A stretch of DNA of 32,044 nucleotides from Bacteroidota bacterium (GTDB taxonomy: Bacteria > Bacteroidota > Bacteroidia > UKL13-3). The position numbers and the translations under genes are program-made. This document shows, piece after piece, positions 1-8,563 of the stretch. Numbering within the stretch: position 1 is the stretch's first letter; each line of letters begins with the position of its first letter. The notes under the pieces were generated by a model. It made no database searches. It was not told the origin of the DNA and was given only the letters and a program-made list of their open reading frames with translations. The DNA lies in NCBI GenBank assembly GCA_013298895.1, contig JAAFJM010000026.1, positions 1 through 32,044 of the forward strand, written 5' to 3'.

Positions 1-46
1 GGAATTTCATTTTGTTTTGATTGTTTATTTGTAACCGCCAAACTGT

Positions 47-988
47 TTATTGGTTAATGTCAATTGTTTCGTTTAGTTTTTCTAAATGTAATAATGTGGT
101 TGTTCCATCTTCCGAAGGAGAGAACATTGGAACAAATTTTTTATTCCAAATAATTTCATTATTTGCATATCCGGTGCGTGTATGAACAGTTTGAGAATAG
201 CTTTCATCAAATGCTTTTAGGAAAAATAAAAGTTGTAAATCAATATCTTCAAAATCCTTGGCTGTTAGGTTAAATAATGGAGATTCTTCATCTATTGGAT
301 GAACAATGGTCCAGCTTAATGCTAATGAAGTAATTGATTTCCTTTCTAACTTTAAAGGTATAAACTGAACTGCAGGATTTTCGGCAGTTAATAAAGAAGC
401 AATTAATGTTATCTCTAATTCAATCAAAGGATTTTTGCGCGCATTTACGATTCTAAACATCAAAGCTTTTCCGTTTTTATAAGGTGCTATTATTGCATTT
501 TGACTTTGTAAAAGTTTGATATTAGGTCTCGCAAAACGTCCGTAAATTAAACCAGTAGCCAAAGCAAAACTCATTAAGCCAACTAAGCTTTCTAATGCGG
601 CAATTGCACTTATTAAATTACCTTGTGGATTAATGCGTCCATATCCAACAGTAGAAAATGTTTGACAACTAAAGAAAAAAGCTTCCATTATTTTTTCCGA
701 AGGAGTTTCTGCAATCATTCCTCCTAAATGTTCTACGCCTATTAGCCAATAAATACCAGTAAAAAATAAATTCATTAATAAATATACTGCTAAGATTAGC
801 AAGTTAAATTTACTCCAACTAATGGCTATTAAATCATGAAATGAGTTAAATTTATTAAAAAAAGAAACTCCTGTTCTCTCTACATTGTAGGAGCCATCCT
901 TATTAATAAGTCGCTTGGCTTGGCTTGAGGCAGATGCACCAAAACCAGTATCATTATCGGTTTTGAACTTACTAAATAATTTTGCCAT
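47..988 (-). CDS. KirBac-type inward-rectifier potassium channel
   Basis: This 313-residue protein is an inner-membrane K+ channel of the prokaryotic inward-rectifier (KirBac) family. The selectivity filter TVGYG is at residues 113-117, preceded by the pore helix (FFFSCQTFS). One membrane helix lies before it (about 60-82) and one after it (about 125-150). The C-terminal half (about 155-313) is the beta-rich cytoplasmic gating domain typical of Kir channels, with the family-like stretch MFRIVNARKNPLIE. The length fits the family. The ATG at 988 gives a short soluble N-terminus as in other KirBacs. It lies 42 nt or so after the corA-like gene on the same strand, so the two are probably co-transcribed and would jointly handle K+ and Mg2+. 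The family call is firm; gating ligand and physiological role are not visible. Confidence 0.93.
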   Translation of the reverse strand: MAKLFSKFKTDNDTGFGASASSQAKRLINKDGSYNVERTGVSFFNKFNSFHDLIAISWSKFNLLILAVYLLMNLFFTGIYWLIGVEHLGGMIAETPSEKIMEAFFFSCQTFSTVGYGRINPQGNLISAIAALESLVGLMSFALATGLIYGRFARPNIKLLQSQNAIIAPYKNGKALMFRIVNARKNPLIELEITLIASLLTAENPAVQFIPLKLERKSITSLALSWTIVHPIDEESPLFNLTAKDFEDIDLQLLFFLKAFDESYSQTVHTRTGYANNEIIWNKKFVPMFSPSEDGTTTLLHLEKLNETIDINQ

Positions 989-1030
989 AAATTAACTTAT
1001 AAAATAATTAAATCATTAAACAATTTGGAA

Positions 1031-1975
1031 TTAAATCCAACCCTTTTTCTTGAAGGTAAGCAAAACAGCACCCGATGAAATAACCATGGCTAAAATACAA
1101 ACAAAGAAACCAAATGGTTGGTTAGCACCTGGAATATTGTTAAAATTCATTCCAAACATACCGGAAATTAGGGTAGGTGGTAAAAATGCAATTGAAAATA
1201 CTGTAAAGCGTTTCAATACCTTATTTTGTTCTAAGTTAATCAAACCCGTAATGGTGTTTTGTAAAAACTCTAATCTTTCAAAATTAAATGCACTGTATTC
1301 AATAAGGGATTGAATATCCTTTAATATGATTCGGAGTCTAATCTTTCTATCTTCAGGAAACAAACTACTTTTAAGCAAATTTGAAAGTACCCTTTGTTTA
1401 TCAATCATACTTTCTCTTAACATCATTGTACTTTCTTGAAGTTCTGTAATGTCCAATAAAAAATCACTACTCGTATTTCTTTCGGTACTTAAAGTTCTAC
1501 TATATACTGTTATTTCATTTGAAACGCGTTCAATTAAATCTGCCTCTAAATCAATTCTTGTTTCTTGCAAACTCATTAATACATCAAATCCTGAAGTAAA
1601 CATTTCACTGTTAGCTTTCATTTTTCTAACCACGTCTGCAAAAGTTGAGAGATCAGCTTGTCGAAAAGTGTACAATACACTATCTTTAATTATAAATGAA
1701 ACGGCATGTTTTTCATATTGCCCATTTTCAAGTCTGAGAAAATTACTGTTTGCAGTTATTTCATTATTTCGTTCAAAGTAACGAGAACTACTTTCAATTT
1801 CAGCAATTTCTTGTGGAGTTTGAATGCTGATGCTTGTTTTGCTTTCAATCCATTCCTCTTCTTCGTTTGTGGGCGCTTGCATATCAACCCATAATATATT
1901 TGATAATGAATCTAAACGTTTTAAATCGTTATCTTTTAATATTTTTTCATCTTGCTTATAAAAAATACGAATCAT
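1031..1975 (-). CDS. corA: CorA-family magnesium/divalent cation transporter
   Basis: This is an inner-membrane Mg2+ (possibly Co2+/Ni2+) channel of the CorA family. The N-terminal part is the soluble alpha/beta and long-helix domain. The C-terminus has two membrane helices with the signature GMN between them (FGMNFNNIPG, near residue 275), and it ends in the basic tail KKKGWI that the family commonly carries. The reading frame is open to 1984, but that codon is TTG; the first ATG is at 1975 (MIRIFYKQDEK), giving 314 residues, and I use that start. It precedes the KirBac gene on the same strand, suggesting a small ion-transport operon. Family assignment is strong; ion selectivity cannot be read from the sequence. 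Confidence 0.93.
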   Translation of the reverse strand: MIRIFYKQDEKILKDNDLKRLDSLSNILWVDMQAPTNEEEEWIESKTSISIQTPQEIAEIESSSRYFERNNEITANSNFLRLENGQYEKHAVSFIIKDSVLYTFRQADLSTFADVVRKMKANSEMFTSGFDVLMSLQETRIDLEADLIERVSNEITVYSRTLSTERNTSSDFLLDITELQESTMMLRESMIDKQRVLSNLLKSSLFPEDRKIRLRIILKDIQSLIEYSAFNFERLEFLQNTITGLINLEQNKVLKRFTVFSIAFLPPTLISGMFGMNFNNIPGANQPFGFFVCILAMVISSGAVLLTFKKKGWI

Positions 1976-2046
1976 GGCGGGCAAGATAAAACTTTTAATA
2001 AAATGTATTACATTATTTAATTATAAAAAAACGGCTTATTTGCAAA

Positions 2047-5000
2047 CTACCTAATAATAGTAATATTTCCTTTTTTATTATAAAGCTCATCATCAAAACC
2101 CGAGTAGGTGATGATGTAAAAATATACTTCGTTTTGCACAGAATGGTTATTTAATTCAGCTTTCCATTTTTCCTTTTTGTTATTGGTTTCAAAAATTAGC
2201 TCACCCCATCTATTAAATATTTTTAGGTTAAAAGTTTTAACAAAAGAATTTGGAATTTCTAAGTCATCATTTAAATTATCATTATTGGCCGTAAATGCAT
2301 TTGGTGGATATACATTTGGTTGTTGAAATAGAAATATTTCATTCGATTTGCTTTGAGCCAAATTCCTAGTTAAAGTTCCGTCAGGAGGTGCTTCTAATCC
2401 ATTTATGTAATAATAATATGCACCTTCATCGGTATTGAAGTTTTTATCAATATAGGTATTTGGTTTAACCCTAACCAAGGTTTGATAAGGGTTTGATATA
2501 TATCGTCTGAAGATTTGATACTCATCTACACCATTGTCCCAACCTATATATTTATTCCAATCTAGGGTATGGTTAAGGTATTTAGAAATACCTTTTAATA
2601 GAATTGAACAAGCTATTTTTCCAGTTGGCCCCATATTATCGCATGTATCATACATTACTAAATGATAGCAATACGATTGTTTATTAATATTTACCTCCTT
2701 ATCAATAAAAAAAGTATCAAATACATTTTCCAATGTTTTGATTAAACTAAAGTTAACCCCATTATTATTAGACTTGTAAAGTAAATATTTCGCAAAATCT
2801 TTTTCCGTACTTGGCAACCAACTGATACGAATATTTTCGTTTGTATCTACCGTTACAGTAAATAACTTTTGTTGTTTAGGAATATATTCAATTTGTTCAA
2901 AAGTACTAATTGAATCACTAGGCTTGCCTGATATTTCGCAATTGTTTACACCTACCATAAAGTAGGTATAATTAATGGTTTTATTATTGGGCGAGTTAAT
3001 GTCTAAATAAAAACGGTTCTGTTTGTTTCTTATAGTATCAATTACTTTGAAATTACTATTATTGATGCCTCTATAAATTAAATAGTAGGCAAAGTTTTTG
3101 CTAGAGGTTGAATCGCCATAATAAATATAAGTTTTATTATCATCGCTCAGTGTCATACAAAGCATATCAGTGGCGTTAATTGGCGGTAGCGGCAGTATTT
3201 TAAGCCAAATACGTTTGGTAACAATATTGGTTATAGGACATTTTAAATCTTGAACTTCTATGTCTACAGGAAAGTAGTTAATATTATAAGCCTCACACGA
3301 TGGAGTCCAACAAAATTGGGTAATTACACTATCTTTTCCGTAATTAATTTTGTTCACTATTGGCAAAGTACCAACTAAATTATTTGAAAATAAACTTGAG
3401 GTTAACTTTTGTATTAATGAATCACCTAAATCAACTGATTTTATATAAAAACAGTTGTTCTCATTTACTTGAAATTCAATTGTATCGTTACCAATATTAG
3501 TTGATAAACTATCAGTTTTGGAAATTATTGGAATACTTTTAATGGTTCCTAAATAATCTGATGCAACACCTTCTGAATCGCATTCGTTAACACTTGTAAT
3601 TTTATAGGTATAATTAATAGTTCTGTTTTGAGGCGAGTTATTGTCAGTGAAAAAATTTACTATTTTTCCTACTTCACCTAAAAGAACATAACCAGTATCA
3701 TTAATTCCTCTGTATATTCTATAACTTTTTAAATAAGGCGAGTTATTAGTATCAATCCAATTTAGTTGTGTTTTGTTATTTAATAATCCTATGCAATTTA
3801 AAAAAGGCGGAAGCATGGTTTTCATAGGTTTTATTTTTACTATGATTTCACTCTTTGAAGTTTTTGATAGTGGACAGCCATTGTCACGCACATCGGAAGT
3901 AAAAGTAACTGAACCAACTCTCGATAATTCACAACTTGTATTCCAACAGAATCTATTTACAATTTTTTTGTATCCAGCTACTTGCTTTGTTATTGAAGGC
4001 TGGTTTGTATAGGTAGAAGTAAAAAATGGAGATGAAATTTTCATATATAACGAATCTCCTGGTGCACTTGTGTCTTTTGCATTGATGTCAAAGCAAATGG
4101 TATTGGGTATTTCTACTTCATAATAGGTTCTAAGTAATTGTGCATTGCCAGTATCGCTGTAATTAATATTTGGTGCAGGATTACTTGCACATGTAATTAT
4201 GTTAAATTGAAGTTCAAGTCTAACCTCACCAATTTTAATACCATTTCTAAATTCTTCTACTTTTATGGCTGCTACATATGTGCCAATAGAATTTGGTGTT
4301 ACTGTAATGTCTCCAGTTTGTGCATTTATGCTAAGTGATGGATTTCCAATAATGGATGATTTTGCATTAAATCCTGTACTCCAATTAACAGGTGCATATG
4401 GACCTGAAAAATTAACAGGGTTGTTGGGAGCACCGTTATTATTATTTTTATCTAAATTGCCATTTAGTGGGTCTGTAATTGAATAAACCAAAACATCATT
4501 ATCAGCATCGGTATAACCAAAATTATAAGTAAAAGGAGCTCCTACACATAATAATGTAACTGGATTATTGGAATATTTTGGTGTAGAGTTATTGAATGAT
4601 CTTGGAGGAATTTCAGCATAAAATGCGGTACTGGCATCGCCAGGAAAATTTATATTATCAATAATACTATTTCTGCAACACCTTTCCCAACTTATGTAAT
4701 AACCTCTAGAATTATCTAATCCTGGCATATTTACAATGGAAGAATAATATCCTTCATCTGTACATTCAAAATTAGTTCCAGCACATTTGGGATTTATAAA
4801 TTCTAACTTTTTTGATGAAATAAATGCAATGTTGTAGTAGGAGTAGAGTACATTGTTATTTTTTTGGTATACACCAACTCTTATGCTTGGTTTGTTAAAA
4901 TCTGCTTGCCCATTTCTACAATCCCTAAGTACTTTTAAGGTAATTCTATAACTGTCGCCACCTTGCCACTGCACGTCAAAAGCACCACCTACAATATGGG

Positions 5001-5058
5001 TTGCAAATGATGAATAATTAATTATTACTAGTAAAAATATGAGTAGTTGTTTTTTCAA
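2047..5058 (-). CDS. Large secreted modular protein with type B T9SS C-terminal sorting domain
   Basis: This 1003-residue exported protein has an N-terminal signal peptide (MKKQLLIFLLVIINYSSFA) and ends in a gliding-motility-associated C-terminal domain (TIGR04131/CHU_C type, last ~95 residues: VYPPNAFTANNDNLND, then FNLKIFNRWGELIFET). That domain directs export through the type IX secretion system to the cell surface. The middle contains repeated fibronectin-III-like modules, seen as three related blocks around YRIYRGIND, YLIYRGINN and KYLLYKSNN. These alternate with cysteine-bearing modules (FCWNTSCE, FCWTPSCE). Function is likely adhesion or surface structure; no enzymatic motif is visible. 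The only in-frame start before the signal peptide is TTG at 5058, because a stop codon lies two codons upstream. It is probably a client of the type IX system encoded at 7695-13343. Confidence 0.88.
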   Translation of the reverse strand: MKKQLLIFLLVIINYSSFATHIVGGAFDVQWQGGDSYRITLKVLRDCRNGQADFNKPSIRVGVYQKNNNVLYSYYNIAFISSKKLEFINPKCAGTNFECTDEGYYSSIVNMPGLDNSRGYYISWERCCRNSIIDNINFPGDASTAFYAEIPPRSFNNSTPKYSNNPVTLLCVGAPFTYNFGYTDADNDVLVYSITDPLNGNLDKNNNNGAPNNPVNFSGPYAPVNWSTGFNAKSSIIGNPSLSINAQTGDITVTPNSIGTYVAAIKVEEFRNGIKIGEVRLELQFNIITCASNPAPNINYSDTGNAQLLRTYYEVEIPNTICFDINAKDTSAPGDSLYMKISSPFFTSTYTNQPSITKQVAGYKKIVNRFCWNTSCELSRVGSVTFTSDVRDNGCPLSKTSKSEIIVKIKPMKTMLPPFLNCIGLLNNKTQLNWIDTNNSPYLKSYRIYRGINDTGYVLLGEVGKIVNFFTDNNSPQNRTINYTYKITSVNECDSEGVASDYLGTIKSIPIISKTDSLSTNIGNDTIEFQVNENNCFYIKSVDLGDSLIQKLTSSLFSNNLVGTLPIVNKINYGKDSVITQFCWTPSCEAYNINYFPVDIEVQDLKCPITNIVTKRIWLKILPLPPINATDMLCMTLSDDNKTYIYYGDSTSSKNFAYYLIYRGINNSNFKVIDTIRNKQNRFYLDINSPNNKTINYTYFMVGVNNCEISGKPSDSISTFEQIEYIPKQQKLFTVTVDTNENIRISWLPSTEKDFAKYLLYKSNNNGVNFSLIKTLENVFDTFFIDKEVNINKQSYCYHLVMYDTCDNMGPTGKIACSILLKGISKYLNHTLDWNKYIGWDNGVDEYQIFRRYISNPYQTLVRVKPNTYIDKNFNTDEGAYYYYINGLEAPPDGTLTRNLAQSKSNEIFLFQQPNVYPPNAFTANNDNLNDDLEIPNSFVKTFNLKIFNRWGELIFETNNKKEKWKAELNNHSVQNEVYFYIITYSGFDDELYNKKGNITIIR

Positions 5059-5139
5059 ATTCTATTGCAATATAGCTTATATTTTTGCTTTTTTTGACTA
5101 TCTACAAAGCTTACATTTTTTTTACATTAACATAATTGG

Positions 5140-5856
5140 TTAAATATTGTTTAAAAAATATTTGTCCTTTAAAATAGGTAAAACGGGTGCAGTATTCATT
5201 TGAATGCAATATTTTACATCATCAGTGTTTAGGTGAATTAGAGAGAATCGTTTGGCATGTGAAGATTGGCGAATCAATAATTCTAATTGGTTTTCATTTT
5301 GCTTATACAATAATTCGGCACTTAAAGCGCTATCGCAATCTATATGAAAGTTGGTTCCAATTTTATTTACTACAGCACCTGCAAATAAGGTATCTTCAAG
5401 GTTAAATTTATTTTTCCAACCGGCACACAATAACAAAACATCTTCCTTTTCATTTTTTAACCATTCACAAAGTGTATCTATATTTAAAAATGAACCAATT
5501 ACTATATTTAATGCGCCATTTTCTTCAGCATATTTTATGGCTTTAGTGCCATTGGTGGTTGCTAATGCTATACTTTTACCTTCTAAAAGTGGATTTTCAA
5601 ACTCAAATGGTGAATTCCCTAAATCAAATCCTGGCACTTTTATGGCATCTTTTTCTGCTGCGATTACAAAGTTAAACTCTTTAAATAATTTACATTCTTC
5701 GGCCGATGATAATGTTAAAATTTTTTCAACTCCAGTTTTAAAAGCCACACACATACTGCTTGTTGCTCTTAAAATATCTATAATTACTACTATTTTTCCC
5801 TTCACATTATAAAATGGCAATAGTGCTGGACTTATAACTACCTCTAAATTTCTCAT
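5140..5856 (-). CDS. comB: ComB-like 2-phosphosulfolactate phosphatase
   Basis: This 238-residue cytoplasmic protein belongs to the ComB family, Mg2+-dependent phosphatases that release sulfolactate from 2-phosphosulfolactate. Family landmarks are visible in order: VVIIDILRATSSM near residues 23-35, AAEKDAIKVPGFDLGNSPFE around 68-87 and TTNGTKAI around 99-106, with a later LCAGWKNKFNLEDTLFAGA segment. Length is normal. The ATG at 5856 is the natural start. In archaea ComB serves coenzyme M synthesis. In Bacteroidota, which do not make coenzyme M, the product may feed sulfonate metabolism, but no ComA or ComC partner is in the window, so the physiological role is open. It is divergent from metK. 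Confidence 0.85.
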   Translation of the reverse strand: MRNLEVVISPALLPFYNVKGKIVVIIDILRATSSMCVAFKTGVEKILTLSSAEECKLFKEFNFVIAAEKDAIKVPGFDLGNSPFEFENPLLEGKSIALATTNGTKAIKYAEENGALNIVIGSFLNIDTLCEWLKNEKEDVLLLCAGWKNKFNLEDTLFAGAVVNKIGTNFHIDCDSALSAELLYKQNENQLELLIRQSSHAKRFSLIHLNTDDVKYCIQMNTAPVLPILKDKYFLNNI

Positions 5857-6075
5857 TGTTTATTGTTTGAACTTCTCAAATTAAATATAAAAATGGCAAT
5901 AAATTAGTATAGTAAATAATGATAAATAGCTAATAATTTATGTTTTGTATTAACGAAAAAAGACATAAAATTGCGCTGCTTAAAAATTTACCAATTATTA
6001 TATGTGTTACTCTAAGTAATCTATAAAAATAAATTCTTTAAGCCCCCAAAATTTTAAAAAATATTAAACATAAAA

Positions 6076-7329
6076 ATGGCATATCTATTCACATCAGAGT
6101 CCGTATCAGAAGGACATCCAGACAAAGTAGCCGATCAAATATCTGACGCGCTAATTGACAATTTTTTAGCTTTCGATCCTGAATCGAAAGTTGCTTGCGA
6201 AACTTTAGTTACCACTGGTCAAGTAATTTTAGCTGGTGAGGTAAAATCGAAAGCATATTTAGATGTACAAGAAATAGCTAGAGGTGTTATCCGTAAAATT
6301 GGTTATACCAAATCTGAGTATATGTTCGAAGCAAATTCTTGTGGTATTTTATCAGCTATTCACGAGCAATCGGCCGATATTAACCAAGGTGTTGATAAGA
6401 AGAAAAAAGAAGAACAAGGTGCAGGTGACCAAGGAATGATGTTTGGTTATGCAACTAACGAAACAGCTAATCACATGCCTTTAGCATTAGATTTAGCTCA
6501 TGCTATTTTAATTGAATTAGCTGCATTGCGTAGAGAAAATAAAGCAATTAAATACTTACGTCCAGATGCAAAAAGCCAAGTTACTTTAGAGTACAACGAC
6601 AATAATGAGCCTGTTCGTATTGATGCTATTGTGGTATCAACTCAGCATGATGATTTTGATACTGAAGCTAAAATGTTGGCTAAAATTAAAAAAGATATCA
6701 TTGATATTTTGATTCCACGTGTTAAAAAGAATTACCCTAAATACGCTCATTTATTCAATAATAAAATCAATTACCACATCAACCCAACTGGTAAGTTTGT
6801 AATTGGTGGTCCACATGGCGATACAGGTTTAACTGGACGTAAAATTATTGTAGATACTTATGGTGGTAAAGGTGCACATGGGGGAGGAGCTTTCTCAGGT
6901 AAAGATCCAAGTAAAGTAGATAGAAGTGCTGCTTATGCTACACGTCATATTGCTAAAAACTTAGTTGCTGCAGGTGTTTGTAGTGAAGTTTTAGTTCAAG
7001 TTTCTTACGCAATTGGAGTTGCTAAACCAATGGGTATTTTTATTGATACTTATGGTACTTCAAATGTAAAAATGACTGATGGCGAAATTGCTAAGGTTGT
7101 AGAAAAAACCTTTGATATGACTCCTTACGGAATTGAAACTCGTTTAAAATTACGTAATCCTATTTATAGCGAAACTGCTGCTTATGGTCACATGGGTAGA
7201 AAAAATGAAGTGGTAACTAAAGTGTTTACTAGCCCTGATGGTAAAAAAGTAACTAAAAAAGTAGAATTGTTTACTTGGGAAAAATTAGACTACGTAGAAA
7301 AAGTGAAAAAAGCTTTTAAAATCAAATAA
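6076..7329 (+). CDS. metK: S-adenosylmethionine synthetase (MetK)
   Basis: MetK makes S-adenosylmethionine from methionine and ATP in the cytoplasm. This 417-residue protein opens with the hallmark [13 protein letters not shown] (ATP and Mg2+ binding). It also contains the family nonapeptide-type segment [12 protein letters not shown], then [20 protein letters not shown], and [18 protein letters not shown] with the glycine-rich loop and the conserved K/D residues. It is complete and somewhat longer than the E. coli enzyme (384), with the extra length in the central linker and C-terminus. It stands alone on the plus strand, divergent from comB, and is followed directly by a strong hairpin terminator. 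I saw no recognisable SAM riboswitch in the 219 bp upstream. Confidence 0.98.
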   Translation: MAYLFTSESVSEGHPDKVADQISDALIDNFLAFDPESKVACETLVTTGQVILAGEVKSKAYLDVQEIARGVIRKIGYTKSEYMFEANSCGILSAIHEQSADINQGVDKKKKEEQGAGDQGMMFGYATNETANHMPLALDLAHAILIELAALRRENKAIKYLRPDAKSQVTLEYNDNNEPVRIDAIVVSTQHDDFDTEAKMLAKIKKDIIDILIPRVKKNYPKYAHLFNNKINYHINPTGKFVIGGPHGDTGLTGRKIIVDTYGGKGAHGGGAFSGKDPSKVDRSAAYATRHIAKNLVAAGVCSEVLVQVSYAIGVAKPMGIFIDTYGTSNVKMTDGEIAKVVEKTFDMTPYGIETRLKLRNPIYSETAAYGHMGRKNEVVTKVFTSPDGKKVTKKVELFTWEKLDYVEKVKKAFKIK

Positions 7330-7349
7330 GCTTATTTGTAAAATAAATG

Positions 7350-7381
7350 AAGGCTGTTCTTTAATAGGAACAGCCTTTTTT
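7350..7381 (+). terminator. Intrinsic terminator after metK
   Basis: A 9-bp perfect stem (AGGCTGTTC at 7351-7359 with GAACAGCCT at 7368-7376) with an 8-nt loop is followed by a run of T. It lies about 20 nt after the metK stop codon, as expected for a rho-independent terminator. Confidence 0.88.
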
Positions 7382-7642
7382 GTGCACTTACATTGAACGA
7401 AAATGGTAGCTATTTTTAGATAATATAGTTTCTTGTTCTAAAGCAATTTATTTACATTAACATTTACATTTTTCATCAAATCATTAATTTAAAATTGATG
7501 AAAATAGAATCAGTCATGCTGAAAGCATCTTCTTGACTTTCAAAGATTGCATTTAATTAGCCACTATCATTAACTCATTTCATGGAATTGCAATGGGTTT
7601 TATTGCGAAGTTAGTCACTAATAATTTAAAATTTTTAGGCAT
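7382..7642. other. Non-coding spacer between two convergent terminators
   Basis: There is no convincing gene here. The spacer holds a 10-bp perfect inverted repeat (TTTTCATCAA at 7470-7479, TTGATGAAAA at 7495-7504). Just after it is a short GTCATGCTGAAAGCATCTT stretch containing the small palindrome ATGCT-GAA-AGCAT (7516-7528). The latter resembles a decayed dispersed Bacteroidota intergenic repeat, but I have only one copy to judge from. Confidence 0.35.
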
Positions 7643-7677
7643 AAAAAAAGCTTCTACAATTAAGTAGAAGCTTTTTT
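7643..7677 (-). terminator. Intrinsic terminator after gldN (bidirectional shape)
   Basis: GCTTCTAC (7650-7657) pairs with GTAGAAGC (7664-7671) around a 6-nt loop. The stem has seven A on the left and six T on the right, so it can terminate transcription from either side. It lies 18 nt after the gldN stop codon and closes the type IX secretion operon on the minus strand. Confidence 0.9.
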
Positions 7678-7694
7678 AAAATAACTGTTAGCTA

Positions 7695-8555
7695 TTAATA
7701 TTCCCACATGTCATGTTCTTTTTCAAACAAGTCTTGCTTAATACGTTCACCTTCTAAAATGGCTGCTACACCATTGTCTTTAAACTCAGCTCTGTCTTTT
7801 ATGTACAAATCTTGGTCATTCGACTGTTTAATGATATAACTTGAAAACATTCTGGCTTCAAACCAATCATCAAAGGTTATCCTTGCAGCATCATTTTGGC
7901 GGTTAAATACTTCGTAATTAATAAACAAATGTCTTAAGTCCATTTCAGTAGAAGGATTATTTACATCAGGATCTCTAGCATGGTATTTAAGTACACATAA
8001 ATCTTGCTCGTTTAATTCAACTCCACCAATAATTGGTTTAAATTGTGGTGCAATTGAAATAATTCGTACAAAATAAGTACTTAATTTTTTATCAAAAATC
8101 CAATCTTCTACTATTCTGTAACGTTTAATCCTATCTATTGGTTTAAATGTGTTTATTACAGTATCTGAAATCATTATTTCAGGATTGTTTGGATCAGGAA
8201 CTTCCTCAAAAGCAGTATCAACAGTAAATTTCATTATATCTTCAAGCGTATATGAACTACTCAGTGAATCATCTCTGTAAGGAACCATTTTACCTTTAAT
8301 AATGGCATCATATACCACTACTGCTAAAGGATTTTTTGGCCAAGCCATAACTTGGTTTTGTTTTTCCCTTACATCAACCATTCTAACTATTCGCTTTGAA
8401 CTTGTAACATCTGCTTCACGCAAATAAGGCCAAGCTACTACTTTACGTTCTTTAACTGCCTGACGATTATAGATAAAATCGTCATATACGCCTTGTGCTT
8501 TTAAATTTAAAAACACAACTAGTAATAAACATATTGATATAATACTCTTTTTCAT
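7695..8555 (-). CDS. gldN: GldN/PorN, type IX secretion ring protein
   Basis: GldN (PorN) is a periplasmic protein that, with the lipoprotein GldK, forms the ring beneath the outer membrane in the type IX secretion/gliding machine. The protein here starts with a signal peptide (MKKSIISICLLLVVFLNLKAQG). It then shows the family pattern, including VYDDFIYNRQAVKERKVVAWP and the later DLYIKDRAEFKDNGVAAILEGE. The frame is open six codons further up to 8573, but that codon is TTG and would put charged residues in front of a good signal peptide. The ATG at 8555 also leaves a clean 8-nt gap to gldM, so I use it (286 residues). It is the last gene of the operon and is followed by a terminator. Identification is supported by both sequence and gene order. 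Confidence 0.95.
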   Translation of the reverse strand: MKKSIISICLLLVVFLNLKAQGVYDDFIYNRQAVKERKVVAWPYLREADVTSSKRIVRMVDVREKQNQVMAWPKNPLAVVVYDAIIKGKMVPYRDDSLSSSYTLEDIMKFTVDTAFEEVPDPNNPEIMISDTVINTFKPIDRIKRYRIVEDWIFDKKLSTYFVRIISIAPQFKPIIGGVELNEQDLCVLKYHARDPDVNNPSTEMDLRHLFINYEVFNRQNDAARITFDDWFEARMFSSYIIKQSNDQDLYIKDRAEFKDNGVAAILEGERIKQDLFEKEHDMWEY

Positions 8556-8563
8556 ATTCTTAA

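Noticed and set aside
3773-4486. Plus-strand open frames inside the large secreted protein gene
   Set aside because: They are antisense to a continuous 1003-codon frame with clear domains and have no recognisable protein features.
5857-6075. SAM riboswitch upstream of metK
   Set aside because: I could find no convincing conserved SAM riboswitch core or hairpin set; the region is AT-rich and unstructured by eye. A covariance-model search would be decisive.
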